Assembly: GCA_005239635.1 (NCBI GenBank)
Contig: SBBQ01000006.1
Coordinates: forward strand, 1-35,312
Direction: 5' to 3'
Length of the DNA stretch: 35,312 nt
Origin: Uliginosibacterium gangwonense
GTDB taxonomy: Bacteria > Pseudomonadota > Gammaproteobacteria > Burkholderiales > Rhodocyclaceae
The notes below the pieces were generated by a model. The model searched no databases and was not told the DNA's origin. It saw nothing but the letters and a program-made list of their open reading frames with translations. Position 1 is the stretch's first letter. Every line of letters begins with the position of its first letter. Below, in pieces: positions 25,986 through 35,040 of the stretch. The position numbers and the translations under genes were made by a program.

Positions 25986-26081
25986 CCTAGACGCTAGCAA
26001 CATAAAATCGAGTCAGATTCCGTTTCTAGCTAGATGTCAGTACGCGCACGTTCATTGTGTGTGGCGCAACGCGAGTGAAGC

Positions 26082-27536
26082 TTACTTCCGCCAAAACGCC
26101 GGCGTAAAAATAATCACGAGCGAGAAAATTTCTAAGCGCCCGAGCAGCATGGCAAAGCTGCACACCCATGTTTGAAAATCACTCAGCGCGGCAAAGTTGT
26201 TGGCCGGCCCCACCACGTTAAGGCCGGGGCCTGCGTTGTTGATGCAGGCGATGATGGCGGAGAACGATGACACAAAATCGAGGCCGCTTAGCAGCAGCAC
26301 AAAGGTGAGGCCCAGCACGCTCATGCCGTAGAGCGACACAAACGCAACCACCGAGTGACCAACGCTATCGGGAATGGCCATTTTGCCAATCTTGATGGGG
26401 TGGACTGCGGCGGGGTGAATCAGCATGAGCAGTTCGCGCAGGCTTTGTCGCACCAAGATGAGGGTGCGGATCATTTTGATGCCTCCGCCGGTAGAACCAG
26501 AGCTGGCGGTGATGCACGATAAAAACAAAAACCACAGCGGCGCAAAAATCGGCCATTGCCCATAGTCGGTATTCACAAAGCCGCAGTCGGTGGCGATCGA
26601 CACCAAGTTAAAACTCACGAAGCGCAGCGCGGTTGAATAGTCGGCATACACGCCTTGTTGCCACACATACCACGCAACGCCAAAACAAGAAGCGGCGAGC
26701 ACAACGATAACGGCTTTGGCTTCGCTGTCGTACCAATAGGCGCGTAATGATCGTTCGCGAAACGCCACAAAATGCGTGGCGAAGTTGAGTGCGGCAATGG
26801 CCATAAACACAATGAGCACGATTTCAACCGCGACAGAATTAAACGCGCCGACGCTGGCATCTCGTGTGGAAAATCCACCCAAGCCCATGGCGGCAAAGGC
26901 ATGGCAAATGGCGTCGATCCAACTCATGCCGACGAGCTTTAAACACACAATGCAAGCCACGGTGATGAGGCAATACACCAAGTACAGCGCGCGTGCGGTG
27001 TCGGCAATGCGTGCGGTGAGCTTGCCGTCTTTCATCGGGCCCGGCGTTTCTGCTTTGTAGAGCTGCATGCCGCCCACGCCGAGCATGGGCAAAATGGCAA
27101 CGGCAAATACGATGATGCCCATGCCGCCAATCCAATTGAGTTCGTGCCGCCACAGGTTGATGGAAGGCGCAGCATGATCTAAATCAGTCATCACCGTGGC
27201 GCCGGTGGTGGTGAGGCCGGAGGCCGCTTCAAAAAACGCATCGGTAAATGACATGCTGGGATAAGCCAGCAGCAGCGGCGTGGTGGCCGTGGCCGACATT
27301 AATATCCACGACAGCGAGACGAGCAAAAAACCATCACGCGGTTTGAGCTCGCGATGAAAACGCCATGTAGCACCAAATGAAATAAGGCCCACCATAAAGG
27401 TGATGGCAGCGCCTTCTAAAAAATTTCGCAGCGTGCCGTCATTAAAGATGAGCGCACACACAATGGGCATGAGGTAAGCCAGGCTAAACACCATGAGTAG
27501 CCGGCCCAAAATGTTAAAGACAGGAAGCAGCACCAT
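26082..27536 (-). CDS. trkH: Trk potassium uptake channel subunit TrkH
   Basis: Membrane pore of the Trk K+ uptake system, gated by TrkA. The 484-residue protein has the four half-pore selectivity loops typical of TrkH: SGLTTTGATVM, FAAMGLGGFSTRD, TASSGSTGGGIKM and ACINNAGPGLN. Many transmembrane helices are visible, beginning in the first 30 residues. It lies 11 bases after trkA, so the two are co-transcribed. A copy of the word ATTGGCAAAA (27536-27545) ends in the A of the ATG start codon, occupying the place of a normal ribosome site; no other purine-rich site is seen. Confidence 0.95.
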   Translation of the reverse strand: MVLLPVFNILGRLLMVFSLAYLMPIVCALIFNDGTLRNFLEGAAITFMVGLISFGATWRFHRELKPRDGFLLVSLSWILMSATATTPLLLAYPSMSFTDAFFEAASGLTTTGATVMTDLDHAAPSINLWRHELNWIGGMGIIVFAVAILPMLGVGGMQLYKAETPGPMKDGKLTARIADTARALYLVYCLITVACIVCLKLVGMSWIDAICHAFAAMGLGGFSTRDASVGAFNSVAVEIVLIVFMAIAALNFATHFVAFRERSLRAYWYDSEAKAVIVVLAASCFGVAWYVWQQGVYADYSTALRFVSFNLVSIATDCGFVNTDYGQWPIFAPLWFLFLSCITASSGSTGGGIKMIRTLILVRQSLRELLMLIHPAAVHPIKIGKMAIPDSVGHSVVAFVSLYGMSVLGLTFVLLLSGLDFVSSFSAIIACINNAGPGLNVVGPANNFAALSDFQTWVCSFAMLLGRLEIFSLVIIFTPAFWRK

Positions 27537-27547
27537 TTTGCCAATGC

Positions 27548-28975
27548 CTATAAGAAGCCGGGTTTAACTTGAAATAGCTCTTCAACGGCGGGCACAAGCG
27601 AGCGGCTGGTACAAAACACAATGACGTGATCGTCGGGTTGAATCACGGTGTCGTGGTGCGCCATCAGCACTTCGTAGTTGCGCTCAACACGCGCGCGTGG
27701 ATGCGTGCTATCAACCGGTGCAACTTCACGGTTGCGCACCAAGGCCGCGATGGTGACGCCTTCTGGCAAATTAATTTCGGCAATGCGTTTGCCACACACA
27801 GCGGAGCTGCGCGGGTCACCATGCGCCACTAATTCCAGCGCTTCGGCTGCGCCGCGCCGCAGGCTATGCACCACGGCGACGTCGCCACGGCGTACATGGG
27901 CGAGCAAGGCACCAATCGAAACTTGCGCGGGTGAAATGGCAATATCAATCGGCCCACTTTGTACCAAATCGACGTAAGAGCGGCGGTTAATTAGCGCCAG
28001 CACGCGCCCTGCTCCCAGCCGCTTTGCCAATGAAGAGGCCATGATGTTGTTTTCATCGTCATTGGTGAGCGCGAGAAACATGTCCATGTCGTCGATGTTC
28101 TCGATCTCAAGCAACTTTTCATCGGTGCCGCCGCCTTTGAGCACGAGCGAGTTGTCGAGGTTGATCGCTAAAAACTCTGCGCGTGCTTGTAGTGGCTCAA
28201 TAATTTTGACTTCATAGTGATGCTCAATTTGTTTTGCCAATCGAAAACCAATATTGCCGCCGCCCGCGATCATGATGCGGCGCGCACGCTTTTCGCTGCG
28301 ATGGAGTTGGTGCATCACATCGCGTATGTGTTCGGTGTCGGCAATACAAAATACTTCGTCGTCGATTTCGATTACGGTATCGCCGCGCGGCATGATGGCG
28401 CGCTCGCGCCGGAAGATGGCGGCGATGCGGGCATCTACGCCGGATAAGTTGCGACGCAAATCGCGCACGGGGTGACCGATGAGCGGACTGCCCTCGCCTG
28501 CCCGCACCGCAATGAGCGTGATGCGACCATTGGCAAAATCGAGTACCTGCAAAGCTTCTGGAAACTCGATTAAGCGCGCTAAATGATCGGTAACAATTTG
28601 CTCAGGGCAGATGGGATAGTCGACAGCGAAGTTGTCGTCGTTGAGTAGCTCTGGAAACTCGGTGAAGTCAGATGCGCGCAATCGCGCAACACGACGCGGA
28701 ATATTAAAAACAGTTTTAGCAATGCGGCACGCGCATAAATTGGTTTGATCGCTTTGTGTGACGGCTAACAACAAGTCGGCGTCTTGCGCGCCGGCATCGC
28801 GCAGCACGGTGGGGCTGGCGGCGTTGCCATACACGGTGCGTAAATCAAAACGGTCTTGCAATGCGGCAAGACGTGGCACGTCCACATCCACAACGGTAAT
28901 GTCGTTGTCTTCTGAGACGAGGTTTTCTGCAACCGATGCGCCGACCTGGCCGGCACCCAGAATCACGATTTTCAC
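27548..28975 (-). CDS. trkA: Trk potassium uptake regulatory subunit TrkA
   Basis: Cytoplasmic NAD-binding gate of the Trk potassium channel. It contains two RCK units: GAGQVGASVAENL near residue 7 and GGGNIGFRLAKQIE near 240, each with a Rossmann GxGxxG. TrkA-C segments end each half. I start at GTG 28975 (MKIVILGAGQVG), five bases after GGGAG; an upstream ATG at 29044 would add 23 residues not found in the family. The 475-residue length is close to E. coli TrkA (458). Three word copies lie inside (28023, 28232, 28529), the last antisense. Confidence 0.95.
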   Translation of the reverse strand: MKIVILGAGQVGASVAENLVSEDNDITVVDVDVPRLAALQDRFDLRTVYGNAASPTVLRDAGAQDADLLLAVTQSDQTNLCACRIAKTVFNIPRRVARLRASDFTEFPELLNDDNFAVDYPICPEQIVTDHLARLIEFPEALQVLDFANGRITLIAVRAGEGSPLIGHPVRDLRRNLSGVDARIAAIFRRERAIMPRGDTVIEIDDEVFCIADTEHIRDVMHQLHRSEKRARRIMIAGGGNIGFRLAKQIEHHYEVKIIEPLQARAEFLAINLDNSLVLKGGGTDEKLLEIENIDDMDMFLALTNDDENNIMASSLAKRLGAGRVLALINRRSYVDLVQSGPIDIAISPAQVSIGALLAHVRRGDVAVVHSLRRGAAEALELVAHGDPRSSAVCGKRIAEINLPEGVTIAALVRNREVAPVDSTHPRARVERNYEVLMAHHDTVIQPDDHVIVFCTSRSLVPAVEELFQVKPGFL

Positions 28976-29098
28976 AGGCACTCCCAAGTAGCGTGAAAGG
29001 CGTTGCGTGCAAATTGAAGTTGTCATCCGTGCCATGCCAAACAAATACGCAGATTTGTGTGGGACGGTGCGATTAACGGTAATGGGTCAATTTGGTGA

Positions 29099-30346
29099 CT
29101 ACGTTTCGTCTACGTCATGTTTGCGCGATGTCTGAATGCCGAGCTGTTTGAGTTTGCGGTAAAGATGGGTGCGCTCTAGGCCGGTTTTTTCAGCGAGCTT
29201 GGTCATGTTGCCGCTTTCAAGCCGCAAATGGTGCTCGAAATACAGCTTCTCAAAGGCCTCGCGTGCTTCACGCAATGGCAAATCCATTGAAATAGCGGCG
29301 GGCATAGCTGGTGCAGGGGCCAGCAAGCGCTGCACATCAGCTGCGGTGATCTCGGTCTCTAAGGCGCCGAGGGCGAGTGAGCGCACGGTGGACTGCAACT
29401 CGGCAAAACCACCGGGCCAACCGTGTTGACGCAATAAGGTGAGCGCAGCGGTTTGAAATTGATGCGACTGCACTTCGCCTTTGCCAATCTGTTGCTGCAA
29501 AACAAGTGCGGCAAGTTCTGGCAGTTCGTCACCCATCTCGCCCAGCGTGGGTACGGCCAAGGTGACTTCAAGCAAGTGACGTAATAAGGGTTCGTCCCAG
29601 CCGCGTTGCAGCAAGTCTGTGGTGGCATGTTCGCAGCCACACACCAACAACAATTCATAACGCTCTAGCCGCTCCAGTGCGAACGCGACATTTTTTTGCT
29701 GCGCGCGTGACAAGGTAGAAAGCTCTGACACAAACAACACGCCGCCGCGTGTTGCTTCGAGTTGCTCAAGCGACAGCGGGGTTGATTGCTGGCCTAAATC
29801 GATCCAACCTTTGCCTTGGTTTTGCAGTGTGCGTGCAATGAGTTCGGGCATGCCACCGGGCGCAGAACGCAGCACCACGTAGTGTGAATTGGCGGTAACT
29901 TGCTCAAGCCGGCGACGCAGTTCTTTAAAGTGTTGCGAGCGCGGCAGCGACAACAAAGACAGCGGCGCGTTGGCCGTGGTGGCCGGCCGTTGTAGTGCGC
30001 GCTTAACTGAGGCTAGAAGTTTTTGTAGCGAGATGGGCTTTTCTAAATAATCCTGCGCACCAATGCGTGTGGCTTCAACCGCGGTGTCGATGGTGCCGTG
30101 GCCCGACATCATGATGACGGGCATATCGAGCTGGCCTGCCGCAGACCATTCGCGCAGCAAAGTAATGCCGTCGGTGTCGGGCATCCAAATATCGAGCAAC
30201 ACTAAGTCGGGGCGCGCTTGTTGGCGTGCCAAACGCGCGGCTGAGGCGTGTTCGGCCAATGTCACATCGTGGCCCTCGTCGCGCAAAATTTCCGAGAGCA
30301 ATTCGCGTATGCCGATTTCGTCGTCAACAACCAGAATGTTTGCCAT
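29099..30346 (-). CDS. ntrX: NtrX-type response regulator with eroded AAA+ domain
   Basis: The 415-residue protein is the partner of NtrY. Residues 1-120 are a CheY-like receiver with Asp8, Asp9, phospho-acceptor Asp52 (LLDIWMP) and Lys102 (EKPIS). The C-terminal 50 residues are a Fis-type helix-turn-helix (TKLAEKTGLERTHLYRKLKQLG). The middle should be a sigma-54-activating AAA+ ATPase, but I find no Walker A GESGTGKE and no GAFTGA loop; instead the text is diverged (RSAPGGMPELIARTL where Walker A would be). It is therefore unlikely to activate sigma-54 promoters and may act as a plain DNA-binding regulator. The gene starts 26 bases after ntrY. Confidence 0.9.
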   Translation of the reverse strand: MANILVVDDEIGIRELLSEILRDEGHDVTLAEHASAARLARQQARPDLVLLDIWMPDTDGITLLREWSAAGQLDMPVIMMSGHGTIDTAVEATRIGAQDYLEKPISLQKLLASVKRALQRPATTANAPLSLLSLPRSQHFKELRRRLEQVTANSHYVVLRSAPGGMPELIARTLQNQGKGWIDLGQQSTPLSLEQLEATRGGVLFVSELSTLSRAQQKNVAFALERLERYELLLVCGCEHATTDLLQRGWDEPLLRHLLEVTLAVPTLGEMGDELPELAALVLQQQIGKGEVQSHQFQTAALTLLRQHGWPGGFAELQSTVRSLALGALETEITAADVQRLLAPAPAMPAAISMDLPLREAREAFEKLYFEHHLRLESGNMTKLAEKTGLERTHLYRKLKQLGIQTSRKHDVDET

Positions 30347-30372
30347 GGTGCAGAAGTTTTAAATGCTTATGG

Positions 30373-32493
30373 TTATGCGGCATCTGCCGTTTGTTGCGGG
30401 GCAATGGGAAAACTAATGCACACGCGCGCGCCTTGCGGCGTGAGATTGCTGAGTTGAATATCGCCTTGATGTTCGTCCACAATTTTTTTAACAATGGCCA
30501 AGCCCAAACCCGTACCCTTGGTTTTGGTGGTGACATAGGGTTCAAACGCCCGCGTGAGAATGTGCGGCGGAAACCCGCTACCTTGGTCGCTCACAATCAG
30601 TTGTACGCGGCGGCCGTGCATGTGCGTGCGCACAGTAACGTGTGCGTGTTCGGCTTTGGCGGGATCTTGTGCGTCTTGTGCGTTTTGCAGCAGGTTGTGA
30701 ATGACTTGGCGCAATTGCGAAGGGTCACCCATCACCGGTGGCAACTCGTTTGCCAATTCAACCACGATGTTTGATTGATCTTCGTACAGCGCCATCACGT
30801 CTTGTACGAGAGTGTTCAGTTGCAGCAATTCTAATTTGGGTGAAGGTAAGCGCGCGTAGTCGCGAAACTCATTCACCAGATTTTTCATGGCCTCGACTTG
30901 CGACACGATGGTTTGTGTGGCGCGCTTGAGGGTGTCTTGCCCGGTGCTGTCGAGCTGCGCTTCGAGCTTGTGCTGCAAACGTTCTGCCGAGAGTTGAATG
31001 GGCGTGAGCGGGTTTTTAATTTCATGCGCTAAGCGCCGCGCAACTTCGCCCCACGCCGCTGCACGTTGAGCAGAGAGCAGCTGCGTAATTTCATCAAACA
31101 CCACTACGTGGCCTTGGTCGTGGCCGCTGTCCATGCGGGAGCCGCGAATTAATAAGGATTGCACCGCGCCATCGGGACGCGTGAGTTCGAACTGACGTTC
31201 CCACTCTTCTGCGCCTTGGTTTAGCGCCTTCACCAGCACTTCACGCAACGGCACTTGCGCCGGCCACGCCTCCAGCGCCAAGTGTTGGCACTGCGCAAAG
31301 TCGGCGCCCAAAATATTGAGCGCACCTTGATTGACCGATTGCAACACGTGATCTTCAGAAAAAGTGAGCACGCCAGCAGACAGGTGGGCGAGCACGCCTT
31401 CAAGATACGCGCGTGCGGTTTCGGTTTCGGCTCGGCTGCGTTCGGCAATGGCGCGTGCGTCGTCGAGCTGGCGCGTCATTTGGTTAAACGAACGGGTGAG
31501 AATGCCCAATTCATCATGCGTGCCCATGGTTTGGCGTGGCGTAAAGTCACCTGCCATTACGGCTTGCGTGCCTTCCGCCAAAATGGACAGCGGTGCCGAC
31601 ATGCGACGGCTGATCACGTAGGCAAACGCAATGGCGGTGAACAGTGCGAGTAACAGCGCCAAGGTGAGTGACAAACCAAAAATGCGTTTAATGCCTACGC
31701 GAGCGAGCGAGAGTTCTTGGTAGCTGCGATACAAATCTTGCACGCTGTCGGCACTTTGCGCCAAGGCATTGGGTACGGTACGTGTGATGCCGAGTAGCGC
31801 AGGCTTTTGCCCGTTGCTAGGGGTAACGCGAATCAACACATGCAACGTGAGGCCGTGTTCCGGATCGCCCTCGACCGCACGATAGGCGCTGTCGTTTGCT
31901 TGTTTAATTTGTGCGGCATCCGGTAACGAGGGCAGTAACTGCGTGCGGTTACCGCTATTGGCAATGATCTGCCCCTGTTCGCCGTACAAGCTCATGGTGT
32001 CGGCACCGGCTTGCTCGCGCAGTGGGTCGAGCTGTGCAATGCGCGCAGATTCGTTGAGTCCGCTGAGTGCATTGGCAATGCTACGTGCTTTGATCACTTG
32101 TTCGTCTTGCAGCGCATCGAGCGCAGTACGGCCCAGGTTTAAGCTTTCTTCTAAGCCTTTATCAATGCGTACATCGAACCAAGAATCGATAGAGCGTTCA
32201 GCAAATTGAAATGACACCAAATACACCAGCACGCCCGGCGCTAAGGCCATGGCAACAAACGCCAGCATGAGGCGTAGCTTGAGACGCGAGCCAAACGTGT
32301 GGGTGCGATATTCGCGCCACAACACCCACACTTGATATGACACGAGGGCAACCAAGGCCGCCACCATTGCGCCGTTTAGCCCGAGCAGCAGCGGGTATTG
32401 GCGTGCAAAGAAACTGGTATTGGCACTGGCAATGGTGAGCAGCAACAACAAAATGGCGCCGAGCACACTGCCGAGAATGACCAGCGATTTCAT
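30373..32493 (-). CDS. ntrY: NtrY-type membrane sensor histidine kinase
   Basis: Sensor for the NtrYX two-component system, linked in relatives to nitrogen and redox control. The 706-residue protein has three or four N-terminal transmembrane helices, a periplasmic region of about 180 residues, a HAMP domain (SRRMSAPLSILAEGTQAV), a PAS-like domain (AYLEGVLAHLSAGVLTF), the H-box RLAHEIKNPLTPIQLSAERL and the ATPase boxes VIHNLLQNAQDA, SDQGSGFP and TKGTGLGLAIVKKI. The ATG at 32493 overlaps the DUF4390 stop (ATGA), which favours it over 32550. One word copy (30749) reads LAN. Confidence 0.94.
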   Translation of the reverse strand: MKSLVILGSVLGAILLLLLTIASANTSFFARQYPLLLGLNGAMVAALVALVSYQVWVLWREYRTHTFGSRLKLRLMLAFVAMALAPGVLVYLVSFQFAERSIDSWFDVRIDKGLEESLNLGRTALDALQDEQVIKARSIANALSGLNESARIAQLDPLREQAGADTMSLYGEQGQIIANSGNRTQLLPSLPDAAQIKQANDSAYRAVEGDPEHGLTLHVLIRVTPSNGQKPALLGITRTVPNALAQSADSVQDLYRSYQELSLARVGIKRIFGLSLTLALLLALFTAIAFAYVISRRMSAPLSILAEGTQAVMAGDFTPRQTMGTHDELGILTRSFNQMTRQLDDARAIAERSRAETETARAYLEGVLAHLSAGVLTFSEDHVLQSVNQGALNILGADFAQCQHLALEAWPAQVPLREVLVKALNQGAEEWERQFELTRPDGAVQSLLIRGSRMDSGHDQGHVVVFDEITQLLSAQRAAAWGEVARRLAHEIKNPLTPIQLSAERLQHKLEAQLDSTGQDTLKRATQTIVSQVEAMKNLVNEFRDYARLPSPKLELLQLNTLVQDVMALYEDQSNIVVELANELPPVMGDPSQLRQVIHNLLQNAQDAQDPAKAEHAHVTVRTHMHGRRVQLIVSDQGSGFPPHILTRAFEPYVTTKTKGTGLGLAIVKKIVDEHQGDIQLSNLTPQGARVCISFPIAPQQTADAA

Positions 32494-33101
32494 TGTGTGG
32501 TGCCTGTGGCCAAGAACACCCAGGTCAAGGTGTCGCTCGACAAATTCCAATCGCGACTGGCAATGGCGTTAACTTGTAACGGCTTGGGCAGTTCGCTCAG
32601 ATCGACATGGAAGCGCAGGCTGGCTTCATAATTTTCTTGCGCCTTGAGTACGCCACGGTCGATCACCGGCCATGCGCGAATGCGCTTCATGGCGATAAGT
32701 GCATCGTCGAGCGAATTAAAGTTGCGATACAGCGCGCCGGTGGAGAGGCGGTATTGTCGGGTGAGTGCGTGATACGACAGACGCCATACAATTTGTCGGC
32801 TAGCACGACGTTCGTTAAACCACAGCCAGCGCGGGCGCTCAATTTCAATATCGAGCACGAACACCATGGTGACACCGCGTGAAATCGCTTCGCTAATGCG
32901 CGGCGGCAGATCAAAGCGTAAATCGGCGGTGAGAACATAACCGCCGTCTTCGGCCGCATCGAGCGCCGCATTGCGAATGTCGACTTCGGCCGCGTGTGCG
33001 CTGGACAGCACGCCGAGCAACAGCGCAGCGGCTAATAACAGCCAGCCGCGCACGAAGCTACGCCGAATGCTTTTGCAGCAGCGCGTAATAGAAGCCGTCA
33101 T
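32490..33101 (-). CDS. DUF4390 domain exported protein
   Basis: A protein of 203 residues with a long basic N-terminus and a hydrophobic signal (WLLLAAALLLGVLSSAHAAE), so it is periplasmic. The mature part has the DUF4390 pattern: ADLRFDLPPRISEAISRGVTMVFVLDIEIERPRWLWFNE, YRLSTGALYRNFNSLDDAL and LRFHVDLSELPKPLQVNA. Its function is unknown; it sits between rsmB and ntrY in most betaproteobacteria, suggesting a link to NtrY signalling. The start is uncertain: ATG 33101 overlaps the rsmB end by 44 bases and is preferred over 33140. Its stop is coupled to ntrY. Confidence 0.85.
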   Translation of the reverse strand: MTASITRCCKSIRRSFVRGWLLLAAALLLGVLSSAHAAEVDIRNAALDAAEDGGYVLTADLRFDLPPRISEAISRGVTMVFVLDIEIERPRWLWFNERRASRQIVWRLSYHALTRQYRLSTGALYRNFNSLDDALIAMKRIRAWPVIDRGVLKAQENYEASLRFHVDLSELPKPLQVNAIASRDWNLSSDTLTWVFLATGTTQ

Positions 33102-34374
33102 GCTCGGGGCAGGGCAGCATTTGCAGGTCAGGTGCGTCATCCAAGGTCAGTTGCTGACAGTCAGGGTGGCGGGCAAGAAAAGCTTCAATGCTGCGCCGGT
33201 TTTCTTCCGGAAAGACCGAACACGTTGCATACAGCATTTTGCCACCAGGCGCGAGCACTCGCCACAGGGCATCTGTAATTTCCTGTTGCTGGCGCGCAAA
33301 TTGGGTGATGTCGCCAGAGCGGCGCAGCCATTTAATGTCGGGGTGGCGGCGCGCAACGCCAGAGGCAGAACACGGCACGTCGGCCAGAATGCGGTCAAAT
33401 GGTTTGCCGTCCCACCAATTGGCAACGTCACGGCAATCTGCGGCCTTCACGTCAGCTTGCAGGCCCAAACGCTGCAAATTGTCGCGAATGCGCTGACAAC
33501 GTTGCGTATCAATGTCGAGCGCTAACATCTCTAGGTCGGCCAGCTCCAGCATGTGCGCGGTTTTGCCGCCGGGTGCTGCACAGGCGTCGAGTACGCGTTG
33601 GCCGTTGCGCACATCCAGCAAATGCGCGGCACGTTGTGCGCCTAAGTCTTGTACGGAAACTTCGCCAGTGACAAAGCCCGGCAATTTATCAACCGGTATT
33701 GGGCGAATCAGTTGAATGCTGTTGGGGCCGTTTTGTACGGCATCAATGCTTTCTTGGCGCAGCGCAGTGAGCACTAAATCCACCGAAGCTTTGCGTGCGT
33801 TAACACGCAGGGTCATCGGCGGGTGGCTGTTGTTGGCACGAACAATGTCTTTCCACGCTTCCGGGTAGGCTTCGCGCAGTTGATGCAGCCACCATGAAGG
33901 ATGCTGCCAACGAGCAACGTCTTGGTCGTTCAGAATGCGCACTAATTCATTTTGTTGGCGCAGCGCATTGCGTAACACACCATTGACCACACCTTTGCCG
34001 CGATCGCCCAGCACCATGACGGCGGCGCGTACAGCTTGGTCCACCGTGGTGTGCGTATCTTGCGGACGTGCCCATAAACGTGCGACGGCAATAAGCAACA
34101 GCGCGCGCAATTTGATTTGCGGCGGACGTTCCATGAGGCGCGACAAAATGAAGTCGCCGCGGCCAAATTCTCGCAAGGTGGTGTAAGCGAGGTCCATTAC
34201 CGCTGCACGATGAATGTCGGCGGGTAGGTCGGCCAGTGCGCTATCAAGGGTACGGCCTTGCAATACGCCAGCAATAGCTTCGGCGGCGGCGGCCATGGAA
34301 TCCGCCAGCGGAACTTGACGTGGCCGCGTGGGAGAAGGATTGGAGTTGGGAGCAGGAGTAGACAAGGTATTCAT
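33058..34374 (-). CDS. rsmB: 16S rRNA m5C967 methyltransferase RsmB
   Basis: Methylates cytosine 967 of 16S rRNA using S-adenosylmethionine. The 438-residue protein starts with a NusB-like RNA-binding domain (about 30-160) and continues into the methyltransferase: LDACAAPGGKTAHMLEL (SAM binding), ILADVPCSASGVARRHPD and YATCSVFPEENRRS, which contain the two catalytic cysteines. The N-terminal 25 residues are Pro-rich and variable. It precedes the DUF4390-ntrYX genes in the standard betaproteobacterial order and overlaps DUF4390. Confidence 0.95.
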   Translation of the reverse strand: MNTLSTPAPNSNPSPTRPRQVPLADSMAAAAEAIAGVLQGRTLDSALADLPADIHRAAVMDLAYTTLREFGRGDFILSRLMERPPQIKLRALLLIAVARLWARPQDTHTTVDQAVRAAVMVLGDRGKGVVNGVLRNALRQQNELVRILNDQDVARWQHPSWWLHQLREAYPEAWKDIVRANNSHPPMTLRVNARKASVDLVLTALRQESIDAVQNGPNSIQLIRPIPVDKLPGFVTGEVSVQDLGAQRAAHLLDVRNGQRVLDACAAPGGKTAHMLELADLEMLALDIDTQRCQRIRDNLQRLGLQADVKAADCRDVANWWDGKPFDRILADVPCSASGVARRHPDIKWLRRSGDITQFARQQQEITDALWRVLAPGGKMLYATCSVFPEENRRSIEAFLARHPDCQQLTLDDAPDLQMLPCPEHDGFYYALLQKHSA

Positions 34375-34603
34375 ACAAAGGTATCCATCAGGATGCCGGT
34401 AAGCCGCGCATCAACACCAGTTCGCCAACCGGCAAGGTATGAAAACGGGGCAAAGCGCACAGCCGTTTTTTTGCGTAGGCGCATGGTACCGTTTTTCGAC
34501 GCGCCCGCGCCAAAATCATGCCCCTCAAAAGTATGGGTGTATTGCGATGGGGTTGTAGTGCCTATGGGTTTATTGCGCGCAGCCCAGACTTTGTCTTGCG
34601 GTC

Positions 34604-35017
34604 CTACATTAGATCCACGGCGTGTTGCTTGAGAGCCTCTAGGGGGACCACCTCAAGTGTGGCCTGATGCGTGGCAGACACCACCACGTGCGGTGCGCAA
34701 CCTTCCGCGTAGGCTTCTAACCAACGCGGGGCGCACAGACACCAGCGGTCTCCGGCTTTAAGACCGGGGAAGCCAAATTGTGGGCGCGGCGTGGATAAGT
34801 CATTGCCACGTCCTTTTGAGAAGGCTAGAAATTCTTCGGTCATCAAGGTGCACACGGTGTGCATGCCGAAGTCGCTCTCGTTAGTGTTGCAACAACCGTC
34901 GCGAAAAAAGCCGGTCATGGGGTTAAATGAACAAGGCTCTAAGGGGCTGCCCAGCACATTGAGTGCTTGCTCGCCCCCGCCCCCCTCGCCCCCTTTACGC
35001 GGCCAATCACGATCCAT
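34604..35017 (-). CDS. DUF2237 family protein
   Basis: The 137-residue soluble protein shows the DUF2237 signature NVLGSPLEPCSFNPMTGFFR, then DGCCNTNESDFGMHTVC, TEEFLAFSKGRGNDLSTPRP and LKAGDRWCLCAPRW, with conserved cysteines in CS, GCC and CLC. Its function is unknown. The first 16 residues are Gly-rich and encoded by a C-rich tract (34973-35001, top strand), which on the coding strand gives three G-runs. It lies 230 bases upstream of rsmB and 23 bases downstream of the htpX stop. Confidence 0.85.
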   Translation of the reverse strand: MDRDWPRKGGEGGGGEQALNVLGSPLEPCSFNPMTGFFRDGCCNTNESDFGMHTVCTLMTEEFLAFSKGRGNDLSTPRPQFGFPGLKAGDRWCLCAPRWLEAYAEGCAPHVVVSATHQATLEVVPLEALKQHAVDLM

Positions 35018-35040
35018 GTAGCGATGCTCCGTGCAGCGAT

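Noticed and set aside
34973-35001. C-rich tract as a G-quadruplex on the bottom strand
   Set aside because: Only three G-runs of five or six are present, insufficient for a standard four-run quadruplex; it simply encodes the Gly-rich N-terminus of the DUF2237 protein.
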